This document shows positions 33,776 to 44,574 of a stretch of DNA of 64,000 nt, piece by piece. A program made the translations under genes and the position numbers. The stretch lies in NCBI GenBank assembly GCA_947683425.1, contig CANTUQ010000031.1, forward strand, positions 10,972,501 through 11,036,500, written 5' to 3'. The notes under the pieces were generated by a model. That model worked only from the letters and a program-made list of their open reading frames with translations, was not told the DNA's origin and did no database searches. Origin of the DNA: Excoecaria cochinchinensis. Lineage: Eukaryota; Streptophyta; Magnoliopsida; Malpighiales; Euphorbiaceae. Positions within the stretch are counted from its first letter, which is position 1. Each line of letters begins with the position of its first letter.

Positions 33776-35118
33776 ATGTTCTGAGTTTTCTCTAGAGAAG
33801 CTCTTAATTACTATCTAATTCACATGAAGAACAACATTTGGAATGTTATATTTTCTTAATATTCTATTAACCGCCATCATCTATTCCATTCATAACATTG
33901 CTTACCCACATGCAATTCTTCATTGGATGATGTGATTACTAAATGCCAGTAAGCTGTTTAAGGATACATCTCTGCTTTTGATATCAGGCATGAAATTTCT
34001 CATCATATAGCAATTAATTTTTAACTTTCGATCGCTTTTACAAGTCAATCATTAAATGCTAATAGTATTGAGGATCTTTGACCAGGCATGTAATTGAGCA
34101 AAGAATAAATTGAATCTCTTGTAACATTGTTACTTAATGACATTCCTATTTCTGCTCTTTTTCCTCCAGTTGTAGGAATTTGCTAAGCAGCACAACAATC
34201 CGAGAACCTACATCTGATAGGATAATAGTGACTCTAAGTTAATGTAATTTCAAATTTAGCTTGTTCTATCTTTTGTTATTCCTCTTATTCTATGTATGAA
34301 TGTTTGTATGTGTTTTTATTGGTAAAGATAGCATTATGTGCTATTATTTATTAATGTAGAGATGTTTTCTTGTGTATGTAATGAGTTTTGTGGGGACTAG
34401 TGAAAATCCTGAGATGATTTTGTAGATAATGCTTTTGGCTGTGTCTGTGTGTACTTTGTACTGTGTCTATTATTATAGGTCCTTTTGCTACATGTGGATT
34501 GTTAAATTTGACTCTGGGTTTACCATTTTAGTGCAGATGGTGAAATGGGGAATTCAATTCATTATTATTTTTTTCATATTTCTCATTATATAACCAATAG
34601 TACATAAAACTAAACTTGTCTAAAATGATGGATTGCACTGGTGTGGTTAGTGAATCATTCATTATCCTATTAAGTTTATTATGACTTTTGCATCTTAGGA
34701 TCAATAATGTCTATCATGCTCTCATTATAAGGCATCAAGAATTAAGAATTCAGGATTCTAGCTGTGGATTTGAACCGAGTTGAACATAAGTATTTTCGGT
34801 TGGTTCTTTTTGGAGTTTTTGGCCTATATTTATGGGGTACATTATCAATAGTACTATTTTAGTGTTAAACTTCTTAAACTATTGTTGGGTCCATTGGCTT
34901 TGGGGGTTAATTGGGGTAACATTATAATAATTGAGTTGGACATGCTCTTTTTGGATTATATTACCGAGTTTGGTCTATTTATTCAAATACCCGACTGATT
35001 AACAAATAGTTGGGTTTCACCTAGATGCGTATTTGTAATATTATGTGGCAATCATGTGAACTCAGTTCTATAATTTTGTGGCAGTATTGTTAATTGGGGT
35101 AAGATTCTAATAATTGTT
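33776..35118. other. AT-rich stretch without a recognised gene
   Basis: No coding region is supported over these 1.3 kb. It precedes the CACTA transposase-like exons on the same strand and may hold introns or decayed exons of that gene, as suggested by pyrimidine tracts ending in CAG near 34170. The left end of the CACTA element could not be located. Confidence 0.5.
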
Positions 35119-35682
35119 TTGGACATGCTCAGTAAACAAGCTTCCTTATATTGCTTCTTATGTAGGCAAAGTCCATGGGTAGGAAGCCTACATGTCCTGA
35201 AGTATTTATGCACAGCCACAAAAAAAAAGCATAATGGTCAGACATTACTCAATACCCGTTGCAGGAAACTCAATGTATGTAAAATTTATACATCAATATT
35301 AATTATTTTATGAAAATATAGCTAATTAATTGTAACTGTTGTAATGAAAGGAGCAAATACAAGATACTCTCATTCCACGGCGGCAGAGCTCTGAAAGTGT
35401 TGATGAGAGTCGTATATTTCTTGAATCAGTTGGTGGTAAGAATAACTGTGGAAGGATTTTTGGTTTAGGTTTAATTGCAAACACTTCCCATTCGAATTTC
35501 TCTGCATCATCTATAGCTACTTGTAGTAAGCGGTGTGAATCTTCTCAGAAAGTCGTTCAGCTAGAGACCGTACTCGCCTTTTTGATGGATATTGTAACCC
35601 AGCTAAAGAATCGGGTAGAAGATTTGGAAACTAAGGGTGTTCAGCAGCCATATCGTCCTCCTTCACCTCCACCAATTATATA
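35119..35682 (+). pseudogene. CACTA (En/Spm) Ptta-type transposase-associated gene, 3' exons
   Basis: The first part (about 35160-35275) reads MGRKPTCPEVFMHSHKKK, resembling the conserved block of plant Ptta/En/Spm transposase-type proteins. After an intron-like gap (about 35280-35350) the second exon reads DTLIPRRQSSES, SVGGKNNCGRIFGLG near 35425 and a coiled-coil-like end (QLETVLAFLMDIVTQLKNRV) with a proline-rich tail PPSPPP and a stop at 35682. These proteins bind element ends or DNA in CACTA transposition. The upstream exons are not seen, so it is partial. Family assignment is from remembered motif patterns. Confidence 0.65.
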
Positions 35683-35919
35683 GCATAGATTTGCAATTTT
35701 TCATTATCGATGCTGATTTTATGTTGTTTTGTGGTGGTTTTCATGGATTTTTACTTTACAGTAATATAATATATTTTCAGGATTTTAGTTGTTGTGCATT
35801 ATAATTTTTATATTATATTATCACTAAGAATATTTTCTTAAATTTCATTATGAATTTGGATTATATTTATTTATAAATAAATAAATTCGATTAAAATGAA
35901 AACATTATGCTAAGTTTGC
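35683..35919. other. AT-rich 3' flank of CACTA gene
   Basis: AT-rich, non-coding, between the stop codon and the subterminal repeats. Nothing else is recognised. Confidence 0.5.
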
Positions 35920-36481
35920 AAAGTTTAACAATTGCTGATGTTATAAATAGCAACAAAATAGAAATTTCGTTGCTATTTTTTGCAATGAAACTATTCTTCG
36001 GTTGATAAACTTTTCCAAGGTAGTCGAAATCGGTTGGTATAAAAAGGAACAGAAAAAATATTCGGTCGCTATATATAGCAACGGAATGCATTTTCGGTTG
36101 CTATATATAATAATAGAAATGTTATTCGGTTGCTATAAATAGCAACGGAAATTTTATTCGGTTGCTATAAATAGCAATGGAAAAATAATTTAGTTGCTAA
36201 AAATAGCAATAAATAATGTATGCCGTTGGTAAATATAGCAATGGAAATACCGATTCCATTGTTAATGTTAACCAAATCACCAAAACGTATGTTGGTTAGA
36301 TTTAGCAACAGAATATGAATTCCGTTGCTAAATTTAGCAATGGAAACCATATTCGGTTGCTAAAAATTACCTACCGTCAAATTTGCAACCGAATTTTCTG
36401 TTGCTAATTTTGATTAGCAATGGAAAATCAACAGGTTCGGTTGCTAATTCTCGTTGCTATTTGACAATTTTCTTATAGTAG
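35920..36481. repeat. CACTA subterminal palindromic repeats and right end
   Basis: Words of the form CGGTTGCTATAAATAGCAAC and variants recur about every 35 bp in both directions for 500 bp. The stretch ends ATTTTCTTATAGTAG near 36481, the complement of a CACTA-like terminus (CTACTATAAGAAAAT). Subterminal repeat clusters are the protein-binding sites of CACTA ends. Right after it Tat B sequence resumes. Confidence 0.75.
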
Positions 36482-38040
36482 CGTTCCTAAGCCAAGATGT
36501 CTTCTATATCCTTGAGGGCATCAGACAGTATGAGTAGTACCCTCAATGAATCCCTTAACCACCTAGGATGTGGTTTATTTCATGTGCATCTCTCGTTTAG
36601 CTTCTTTTGCATATCTCTTTGTATAACTTTACACGTGCATGGCCTTTCACGATGCCCAACATGCATTCACACATACATGAACTTTGTATATTTATTGCAT
36701 ATGTAATTCTTCGCGCACATTTCATGTACATGATTTCTGCATACATGTAACACATGATTCTTTGCACATATTTAGATTGCAAATCACAAGCCCATATCAC
36801 ATACATTTAATCCTTTACATGTATAGTTGCGTGCACATAATTTTTGTACATAATTCTTTGCGTGTTTTCTGTGCATATATTTCACACACCATATGCACAC
36901 ATAATCTTTCATATACATTGCTGTGTATATAACTCTAAGGGAAAGGTCTGAATTGACCTCATACGCAATGATGATCCAAGAGATGGATTCAGCTCAGCAT
37001 TGTCGGCTACTGTTTTCTGCATAAAATCATATGGGTATGTATGGAGGAGGAACACCCAGAAGAACAAGCCTATTCGGGCACACCATGCTGAGGGCAATCA
37101 ACAATCGCACAAATCTACAGAAAAGAAGACCCTTCGAGAAGCATGACTGTCCACACATACCTTAGTTGGCAGCAATCAGGTAAGTCTCTCTATCATAAGA
37201 TGTATGTTCACACACACCACACAATAAGTGTACAAAAATCCAAATTCAAATGTACAAAGAATACAAATTCTTCAAAAAAGCAAAAAAAAAAAAGATGCAC
37301 GCCGATGGCCAGGGCATCAGATAGGATGAGCAGCCAAGTCGTACCTTTGATGAACCTCTTAACCGCTTGGGACATGGTATACCTACTGTTGTATGTATTT
37401 CTGCTGATACAGTTCTTTTGCAAAAATTTGCATATAACTCTTCATGTGCAAGTACAATCTTTTGCATATTTCTTTTGCATGCATCTTTTCGTGCATACAT
37501 GGTGCCCCACATGCATTCACATGCATGATCCCTTGCACTTATCTTGCATATGCAATTTTTGCACTCATCTCGTGTTCATATTCCATGCATACATGTCATG
37601 CACATAAGGCACAGATTCTGCATACATAATTTCTACATACATATAACGCATACAGGTCTTTACACATGTTTTGCACGCATACATCACATGTATGTAACAT
37701 GCACAAATAGTTGTTGGCACATGATTATTCTTTATGCATGTTTCTTGTATATAGCATGGCGCATATATTTCACATATGCACACACAATCTCTTGTATATG
37801 TTCTTGTACATATAACTTTGCAGGAAGTGTCTGAATAAACCTCACACGCAAAAGTGGGCCAAGGTATAACTTCAACTCAACATTGACGATCATCCATGCT
37901 GGACAATCAGATTAAAATTAAGTCCTAATAGAAAAGGAATCTCGCGGACTTGTGCTGAAGAGGGCATTTAAAAGAGCAAGCCTATTCACGCACATCATGC
38001 TGGGGGCAATCGGGTAAGTTTCTTTATCTTAATGTGTAAA
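36482..38040 (+). repeat. Tat B duplicated module of about 0.9 kb with TG/CA-rich tracts
   Basis: Two copies of a module run from about 36490 and 37300: a CCTTGAGGGCATCAGA-like opening, ACCCTCAATGAATCCCTTAACC, a long tract of CATGCATAC-like words, and a close with AAGCCTATTCGGGCACACCA (37068) or AAGCCTATTCACGCACATCA (37978). The spacing is about 0.9 kb. Tat A has the counterpart inverted at 3600-4380 with a shortened second copy. The frames at 37143-37607 and 37544-37834 come from the CAT-rich tract and are not genes. Confidence 0.8.
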
Positions 38041-38935
38041 GGTTGAAAAAACACTTAAAATGCAAGGTTCACCTAAGTGCAGATGCAAGATTCATCCAAA
38101 AATTGTAAAAATGCAGAATGCACCCGAGGTGTAAATTCACGTAAAAAGAAATCTCAGTTGTAAAGATTTAAAAAATAATTCGACTTTTTTTTAAGATAAA
38201 AAAAATCGCAAAAATTAAGACCAAAATCCTCTTAAGAAACACTCAAAGGCAAGCATCTAAACGTAAAATCTAATTTCCTCTCTGGAGGCTCAAATATAAC
38301 TTTCATCTGAGGAGGCTCAAATCTAATTTCATCTCTGAAGGCTCAAATTTTATTTTTCTCTGAGGAGGCTCAAAACTAATTTCCTCTCTGGAGGCTCAAA
38401 TAAAATTTTTCTTTTGAGGAGGTTCAAATCTAATTTCTTCTCAGGAGGCTAAAAATCAAAGCCTCTCAGTGAGCATCTAAGCCTCTCAGTGAGCATCTAA
38501 GTCTCTCAGTGAGCATTTAAGTGTCTCAGTGAGCATAAATTTTCAAAGTCTCCCTAAAAGCACAAAGCCCTCTTAAGAGGCACACTGGTCTTTTTAACAA
38601 GGAGACTCTGGTTGGAGATGATAGAGGGATCGGTATCTGGTATATAACAGTCAGTAAAGCAATCCAAGAGGATGGTGTCCGCACTTTGGAAGTCTAGAAA
38701 ATGACTCGGTGCAATAAAAAAGGATGATATTCATATTCCACAAATTATTCTCGAAGGAACAAAATACTGCCCTTCAAGGGACACTCGTCTGACATCGACC
38801 CCAATAGGTACGTACTACCACAGGTACGCATTTCTTTCCTATGCCCTGCATATTTTTTTTGCCCTTTTCTTATAGGAAAAGAAGTTTAGGATGAGCACCA
38901 GCAAAAACGACAACAATCTCATGCTTTGCAGACTG
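38041..38935 (+). mobile_element. Tat B 3' non-coding region with purine-rich repeats
   Basis: At 38270-38450 units of CTCTCTGGAGGCTCAAAT recur about every 30 bp. At 38455-38535 units of CTCTCAGTGAGCATCTAAG recur. They are the inverted counterparts of 3005-3300 in Tat A. The rest matches Tat A 2680-3000. No coding sequence is seen. Confidence 0.85.
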
Positions 38936-39700
38936 GATGGGGGTTAGCATGGGTATGTCGTGCAGGCCAGATTGTGGCCAGCAAGACAAATGCGGTATAT
39001 CAGATGAGTCACAGTAGAATACATTGCATCTCAACAACAACAATCTCATGCCTTGTAGAGCGGATAAGGGGTATGCCGTGCAGGTCGGATGGTGGCCAGT
39101 AAGACAAATGTCGTATATCAAACTAGATGCCTTGCAGATCGGATGGGGGTTAGCAAGGGGTATGCCGTGCGGTCCGGATGGTGGCCAGCAAGACAAATGC
39201 GGTATATCAAACCAGATGCCTTACAGATCGGATGGGGATTAGCAAGGGGTATACCGTGCAGGCTGGATGGGGGCCAGTAAGATAAATGCGGTATATCAAG
39301 CGAGTCGTAGTAGAATACATTGCAGCTCAGCGGTAGTGATCAAATGCCTTGCAAACTTGATGGGGGTGGCAAGGACATGCCGTGCAGACTGGAAGGGGGT
39401 TAGCAAAATGATTGCATTGGGGGTCATAGTAGAATACACTATAGCTTAACGGCAACGATCAGATGCCTTGCAAACCGGATGGTGGTTAGCAAGGACATGC
39501 CATGTAGACCGAAGGGTGGTCGGCAAAATGATTGCAAAAGGGTCGTAGTAGAATACACTACAGCTTAATGGTAGCGATCATATGCTATGCAAACCGGATG
39601 GTGGTTAGCAAGGATATGCCATACAAGCCGGATGGTGGTCAGCAAAATGATTGCAAAGGGGTCGTGGTAGAATACACTACAACCCAGCGGCGACAAGCCA
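38936..39700. repeat. Tandem repeat array of Tat B
   Basis: Units of roughly 50 and 110 bp built from GATGGGGGTTAGCAAGG, GTGGCCAGCAAGACAAATGC and GTAGTAGAATACA are repeated about seven times. The core is related to the 36-bp array of Tat A (2218-2505). Reading frames here are translated repeats. Confidence 0.88.
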
Positions 39701-39817
39701 CAAACTTTAACACAACAAAAAATAAGGACTGCTTCAGGTACACACTTATTTCCTTCATCTCTGAATTTTGGCTCACCTATGCACCCATGCGCTAGCCTCC
39801 CCAAAATTGGGGACAAC

Positions 39818-41190
39818 TGTAGACACCGGGTCCTGAGGCATCCCAAATCAGGCTTACTTAATGATGATTAGATGCCTGTTCATAGGCAAAAAAGTTGGAA
39901 GTGATGGTTTCCTTGTGAAATTTGCTTTTTAGAGATAAAAAATAAAAAATTTTATAAAAATGAGTTTTGAATTTATAGTGTTTTAGTCAAAATTACTTTT
40001 TAGAAAAAAGAAATTCGGCCGTCGCTAGCGTGCATCAGAAGCGTGCAGGCGCCGCTCGCCGACACGTAGCTTGCAACGCGAAGTGCGCGCACGGCGTCGC
40101 TCGCCTACGCACAGCATGCCCCGCGTAGCATGCATGCGGGAGTCGTCCGCCTGCGCCCAGCGTGCAGCCCGGGCGCGTCCGACTGGCGTCGCTCTCTAGG
40201 TACGCCCGTCGGTTGCCCCCAGATTTGCCAATTTCGGCCAAAAATGATTTTTTCCGGGATTGTTTCCCCAAATTTGATTTTTTAACCCATTTTTTTGGGA
40301 TTTTCATGATTTTTTCAGTTTTTAAAATTAACATAATAAATAATCAGATTTAAAATTTAATTTCCTTTCCTAATCAACTAGGAATTTTTTTTATTAAAGC
40401 ATATAAATAGGAAAATATAGAGAGAGCAATGGGTGGAATTCTTTTAGGTTGAAAAATTTTTATTTTCTCTTCTTTTCTTCTTGAATAGAATTCTCTCTAC
40501 ATTTTTTTTGAGTTTTCCTCTCCGAATAAAATTTCTTAAAATTAAAAAAATTCAATTTTTAGTCAATAACTTTTCTTGAGACAAAAAAAAAATTGTTATT
40601 GAAAATTTTTTACTTTTCTTTAATCGATAATTTTTCTTGAGACAAAAAAAAATTATTTTTCTTGAAAATTTTGTACTTTTCTTTAATCAATAATTTTTCT
40701 TCAGACAAAGAAAAATAATTTTTTGTTCTTGAAAATGTTTTACTTTTTTTTAATCAATAATATTTCTAGAGAAAAAAAATTAATTATTTGTTCTTGAAAA
40801 TTTTTTACTTTTCTTTAATCAATAATCTTTCTTGAGAAAAAAAAATTAATTTTTTGTTCTTGATAATTTTTTACTTTTCTTTAATCAGTAATCTTTTTGA
40901 GACAAATAAAATAATTCTTTATTCTTGGAAATTTTTATTTTCTTTCATCATTATTTTAAACAATTTTTCATTTTTTGGAATAAAACTCCAATTTTATTAT
41001 TTTTAATTCTAATTTTGCGGATCAAACTAAGGAAATCAATCATATTTCTCCCTGCATCGAATCCGAATTCTTAGGATAAACATTCTAGGCTCAATCACTT
41101 ATTTTTAATTTCTTTTATTTATTTTCTTTGTTCATAGTTAATTAGTTATAATGTAGATCTTTAGATCTATTACGTATTTATTTATTTTAT
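39818..41190 (+). mobile_element. Tat B 3' LTR, truncated
   Basis: It starts TGTAGACACCGGGTCCTGAG after an AAAATTGGGGACAAC tract (39803-39817). TATAAATA lies at 40402-40409, followed by five repeats of about 65 bp (TTTTCTTGAGACAAA-like, 40555-40920). The GAATCCGAATTC...CATTCTAGGCTC block near 41060 is shared with the other Tat LTRs. After about 41190 similarity is lost, so the U5 half is missing. Confidence 0.85.
40013..40230. repeat. GC-rich hypervariable island in Tat B LTR
   Basis: About 218 bp rich in CpG (GTCGCTAGCGTGC, GCGCCGCTCGCCGACACG, GGCGTCGCTCGCC) lies 195 bp from the LTR start. The A/T-rich flanks are conserved, while the island sequence is not shared with other Tat LTRs beyond words such as CCGTCGCT. 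The minus-strand frame over it (40035-40334) is not conserved. Confidence 0.8.
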
Positions 41191-41219
41191 ATAATCTTAG
41201 TCATAGATTTAAGTATATA

Positions 41220-41640
41220 TAATAATTATATATAATTATATTATTAATTTATACGCTCAATTACTAATATAAGTATTAAGCAAAAAAATATGAGTACTAG
41301 TTGAGTGATACTAAGAATAAATAAAGTTAATTAGTAAAGTGGTTATATACTTATATAGTTATATTAATTAGTAAAATTTAATTTTATATAATTAAATTAT
41401 TAACTTATAACTCAATTACTTAAATAAGCATTGTATCAAAATAGATAAATACTAGTTGAGTGATATAAAAGTAAATGAAATTAATTGATAAAGTGATTAT
41501 ATACTCATATAATTACATTAATTAGCAAAATTTTATTGATATAATAATTATATTTGTGTGTATATATAAATATTTGTACAAAATGAAAAATTATGCAGTA
41601 GTTGAGTGACACTAAACATAAATTAAATTAAACACAAATT
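41220..41640. repeat. AT-rich tandem repeat, about 153 bp, three copies
   Basis: The word TACTAGTTGAGTGATA and its surroundings recur near 41295, 41449 and 41600, with ATATAATTA tracts between. Copies are degenerate. It may be the interior of the hAT-type remnant that ends at 42081. Confidence 0.65.
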
Positions 41641-41865
41641 ATTTTAGTTGCACATTCATATAGATATGATAATTAAATTTATCTTATTAATAATCAAAAT
41701 ATTTATTTTAATTTATTAACTATTTATTATATTAATTTCATGCATTAAAATATTTAATACAAATAATTATGAAGTTAAATTTATATAATAACTATATAGT
41801 AGAAATTATAAATAATATTTATATATAAATTACTAGTATTATATATAATAATTAATAAATATCGG

Positions 41866-42081
41866 TTCTTTCGGTCCAATTCAGTTCAGAACAGTTCGGT
41901 ACGGTTCAATACGGTTCTCGATTCGGTTCCAGTACAATTTGGTTCGGTTCTAGTCAAAAGTTCAATAGTACAATTCGGTTCAGTTCTAGTAAAAAAAGTT
42001 AATCGTACAATTCGGTTCTGGATCTTTTTCTTCGGTACTTCGGTTCGGTACAGGAAGATCTCGAACCGTGTACACCCCTAG
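41866..42081. mobile_element. hAT-type element end with CGGTTCGG words
   Basis: Subterminal words CGGTTC and GGTTCGGTAC recur, and the stretch ends GAACCGTGTACACCCCTA, the complement of TAGGGGTGTACACGGTTC. This is a hAT-like terminus similar to that of the MITE at 13362. The other terminus was not found, so it is a fragment or very diverged. Confidence 0.6.
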
Positions 42082-42166
42082 TTAAGGTTATTGTTAAAAT
42101 TAATATTATTGTTAATGAGTATGGAATTATTAGAGTAAATGTTAAAATTGATGACAATGTCAGTAA

Positions 42167-42175
42167 TAATAGAAA
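42167..42175. repeat. 9-bp target duplication TAATAGAAA (left)
   Basis: TAATAGAAA stands before GGCAAAAAGTCC and again at 43524-43532 after GGACCTTTTGCC. A perfect 9-bp duplication is typical of Mutator-like elements. Confidence 0.93.
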
Positions 42176-43523
42176 GGCAAAAAGTCCAAATTTACCCCCA
42201 ACGTTTCAGCCAAAGGGCAGATTACACCCTATCATTTGCAAAGGGCCAATTAAGCTCTCAACGTTACGAAAACGGGGCAATTTTACCCCCATCGTCAGAT
42301 GCTGTTAAATTTGACTATTGGACCGTTAGTTGACCATGGACGTGGCAAAAATTGACAGATGGCAAGAATCAGTTGGCCCACGTGGAGCCAACGTCAACCC
42401 ACGCGTGAGGTACTTCTTACCGTCCCTGTCCTGAAGAAGGAATAAAATCCAAACCCTAAAAACCAAGAAAAGGAGTAGTTCCACAATTGAGGTTCTGCTT
42501 CTCCCTCCCCAAAGCCATCTACATATGCAAAGTAACGTGGAGCTTCTTCTCTTTAATTTCCAGAGAGAGGATTTCATCACTAAAAGCTCTTTCTGTTCAC
42601 ACCCATCACAGTCTGCTTCTATTTCATGTCTTCCATCCACGCTTTTGTTTCCTCTGCTCCTTGTTGTTCAGAGTGGGAGTCCTCTCAAATCCTAACTTTT
42701 CTTCATATCTTTTTTTATACCCTTTCTTGTTTTCTTTGTTTCTCTTTCTTTCCACAAGTTAAATCGAGGTTCTGTTTCTTTACGCTTTCTGGATTGCCAA
42801 GCTCTCTTTTTTGCCCATCATGAGTAAGAAGGTGATTTTTTTTCTCTGCCTGTGGTTTCTTCGTTTAATTAAGAACAAACATTGCAAGGCTTGTTTAATA
42901 TTTTAGGTAGAAAGATGGAATTTTGAATGTCTTTGTCGGTAATGAGGAGAGAAAATTACGGATTTGAGTTTCCAATTCGTAGAGTCAAAAAAAATATATA
43001 TCTTTGCAGATCATCAAATTTTAAGCATTTGATTTTCCTTATGTGCGTTTAGTAGAGCTCGACATAATGATTTCACACATAAGACATTGTTTGTTACTCT
43101 CACTGGGGCTAGCTTGCACATGATTTCTGGTTTCTGAATCCCGAGTTTTTCTCTTTTCTAGCAGTTGCTGGTATTTGGGTCATTCACTGAAGACGAAACC
43201 AGGTCATGGTTGCAAAATCCATCATCTGATAAGGATGAATTGGAAAAGAAAGAGTTGCAATTTGGTTCTTTAAATTATGCCAGCGGAATAACTTTTGGTG
43301 ATTTTAGTTGGCTCCACGTGGGCCAACTGATTCTTGCCACCTGTCAATTTTTGCCACGTCCATGGTTAACTGACGGTCCAATAGTCAAACTTAATAGCAT
43401 CTGACGGTGGGGGTAAAATTGCCCCGTTTTCATAACGTTGGGGGCTTAATTAGCCCTTTGCAAACGATAGGGTGTAATCTGCCCTTTGGCTGAAACGTTG
43501 GGGGCAAATTTGGACCTTTTGCC
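42176..43523. mobile_element. Pack-MULE, 1348 bp, with 217-bp terminal inverted repeats
   Basis: The termini 42176-42392 and 43307-43523 are inverted copies of about 217 bp with few mismatches. They start GGCAAAAAGTCCAAATTT and end inside at GTGGAGCCAAC. The 9-bp duplication is perfect. The 0.9-kb interior is unlike its surroundings: CT-rich, with a leader-like AAACCCTAAAAACC, a start codon, an intron and a second exon. No transposase is present. This is the structure of a Pack-MULE, a non-autonomous Mutator-like element that has captured part of a gene. Confidence 0.93.
42820..43306 (+). pseudogene. Captured host gene start in Pack-MULE (UBP24-like N-terminus suspected)
   Basis: ATG at 42820 opens MSKK, followed by a GT donor at 42832. 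After an intron of about 330 bp with a TCTTTTCTAG acceptor at 43161 the frame continues in phase as QLLVFGSFTEDETRSWLQNP, then KKELQFGSLNYAS and GITFGDF, and runs into the inverted repeat. The FGSFTEDET segment recalls the N-terminus of plant UBP24-type ubiquitin-specific proteases. That identification is from memory and weak. Only about 50 codons are captured, without any catalytic domain. The sequence upstream (42430-42819) looks like the gene's 5' leader. Confidence 0.6.
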
Positions 43524-43532
43524 TAATAGAAA

Positions 43533-44574
43533 TAGTATAGATTGAGAGAAAAATAAGAGAATAATGATAAAATAATAAGTGTCCAAATAAGCCAGTGATT
43601 GAATTATAGTGTTAACCATTTAAGAGTATAATACGACTTGCAACTGGTTAAGGTTAAGTAACACAATGAAAGATTTGATAAAGTGAAAAATATTAATGCA
43701 AATATAAAATGCAAAAGAGTTAGTATAATATAAGAAGAGTAAATGAAGTGTTAAGGAAATAAAGAAATTAATAATATTAGATTAGTGTCACTAATATCAA
43801 CAATAGCGACCATTTTAATAAGTGATTCAGTAAACAATAGAGTGTCCAAATATAGACTGTAATTAAGTATATAAGTTAAGAAAAAAAGAAAGGAAACCAA
43901 AAGTTACAAATATAGATAAAGTAATAACAAGGATTGTTAATGTAATTGATTGTTAATTGACAGACCTGATGTAGTGTTATAAATATTAAGAGTATTAGAA
44001 TAATTAATAGTGACATTGATAATAGAATTGAAAATGTTAAACTATAGTGACAGAAAAGACAACATAGGATATAAGAATGATAAATGACCAAAGTAAATAA
44101 TTAATGTTCAAAAGATGTGATTACGGAAATATGCTTGTTTATGCATGCATATAGTTATGATTATGGAAAATTTAGGATATGTATCCACCACTGGGTATTT
44201 TTAATGCTCAGCGCGTAGAGTGTTACTGCGCGCAGGTTGGGGCAGATTTTGATGTGGCCGAAGATGTAGTGATGACAGAAAAAAGTATTCGAAAGCAAGG
44301 ATAGAAAGATTGGCATGGCATGTATACGATCACAGTGGATAAAAGCAAGAATGTATGGTAGTGTAACTGTTATGTTAATGTACATGTACATGTAGTGTAA
44401 CTGTTATGTTAATGTACATGTACATGTAGTGTAACTGTTATGTTAATGTACATGTACATGATTGTTATTGTTGAAAAACAAAATCCTAGTGATCTGTTAA
44501 GGCCATTGTAATGTATGTCAGTGCAGTGCTGTGACATCCGGTATCCGTACCACTTACGAGTATAGGGTGTTACA
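43533..44574 (+). mobile_element. Chromovirus-type LTR fragment ending GGGTGTTACA
   Basis: AT-rich sequence ending CTTACGAGTATAGGGTGTTACA, the characteristic LTR terminus. Near 44190-44215 it has CCACTGGGTATTTTTAATGC, the position where related LTRs have their conserved hairpin. A 34-bp unit with TGTACATGTACATG is repeated three times at 44358-44460. The left part was probably separated by the Pack-MULE. No gene is seen. Confidence 0.6.
44358..44460. repeat. 34-bp tandem repeat, three copies
   Basis: The unit GTAGTGTAACTGTTATGTTA plus a TGTACATGTACAT palindrome starts at 44358, 44392 and 44426, with nearly identical copies. Confidence 0.95.

Noticed and set aside
37143..37607. 154-codon His/Cys-rich frame
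   Set aside because: Translation of CAT-rich low-complexity sequence in a duplicated non-coding module.
40035..40334. 99-codon Arg/Ala-rich frame on the minus strand
   Set aside because: Falls on the hypervariable GC island of the Tat B LTR; corresponding islands do not encode it.
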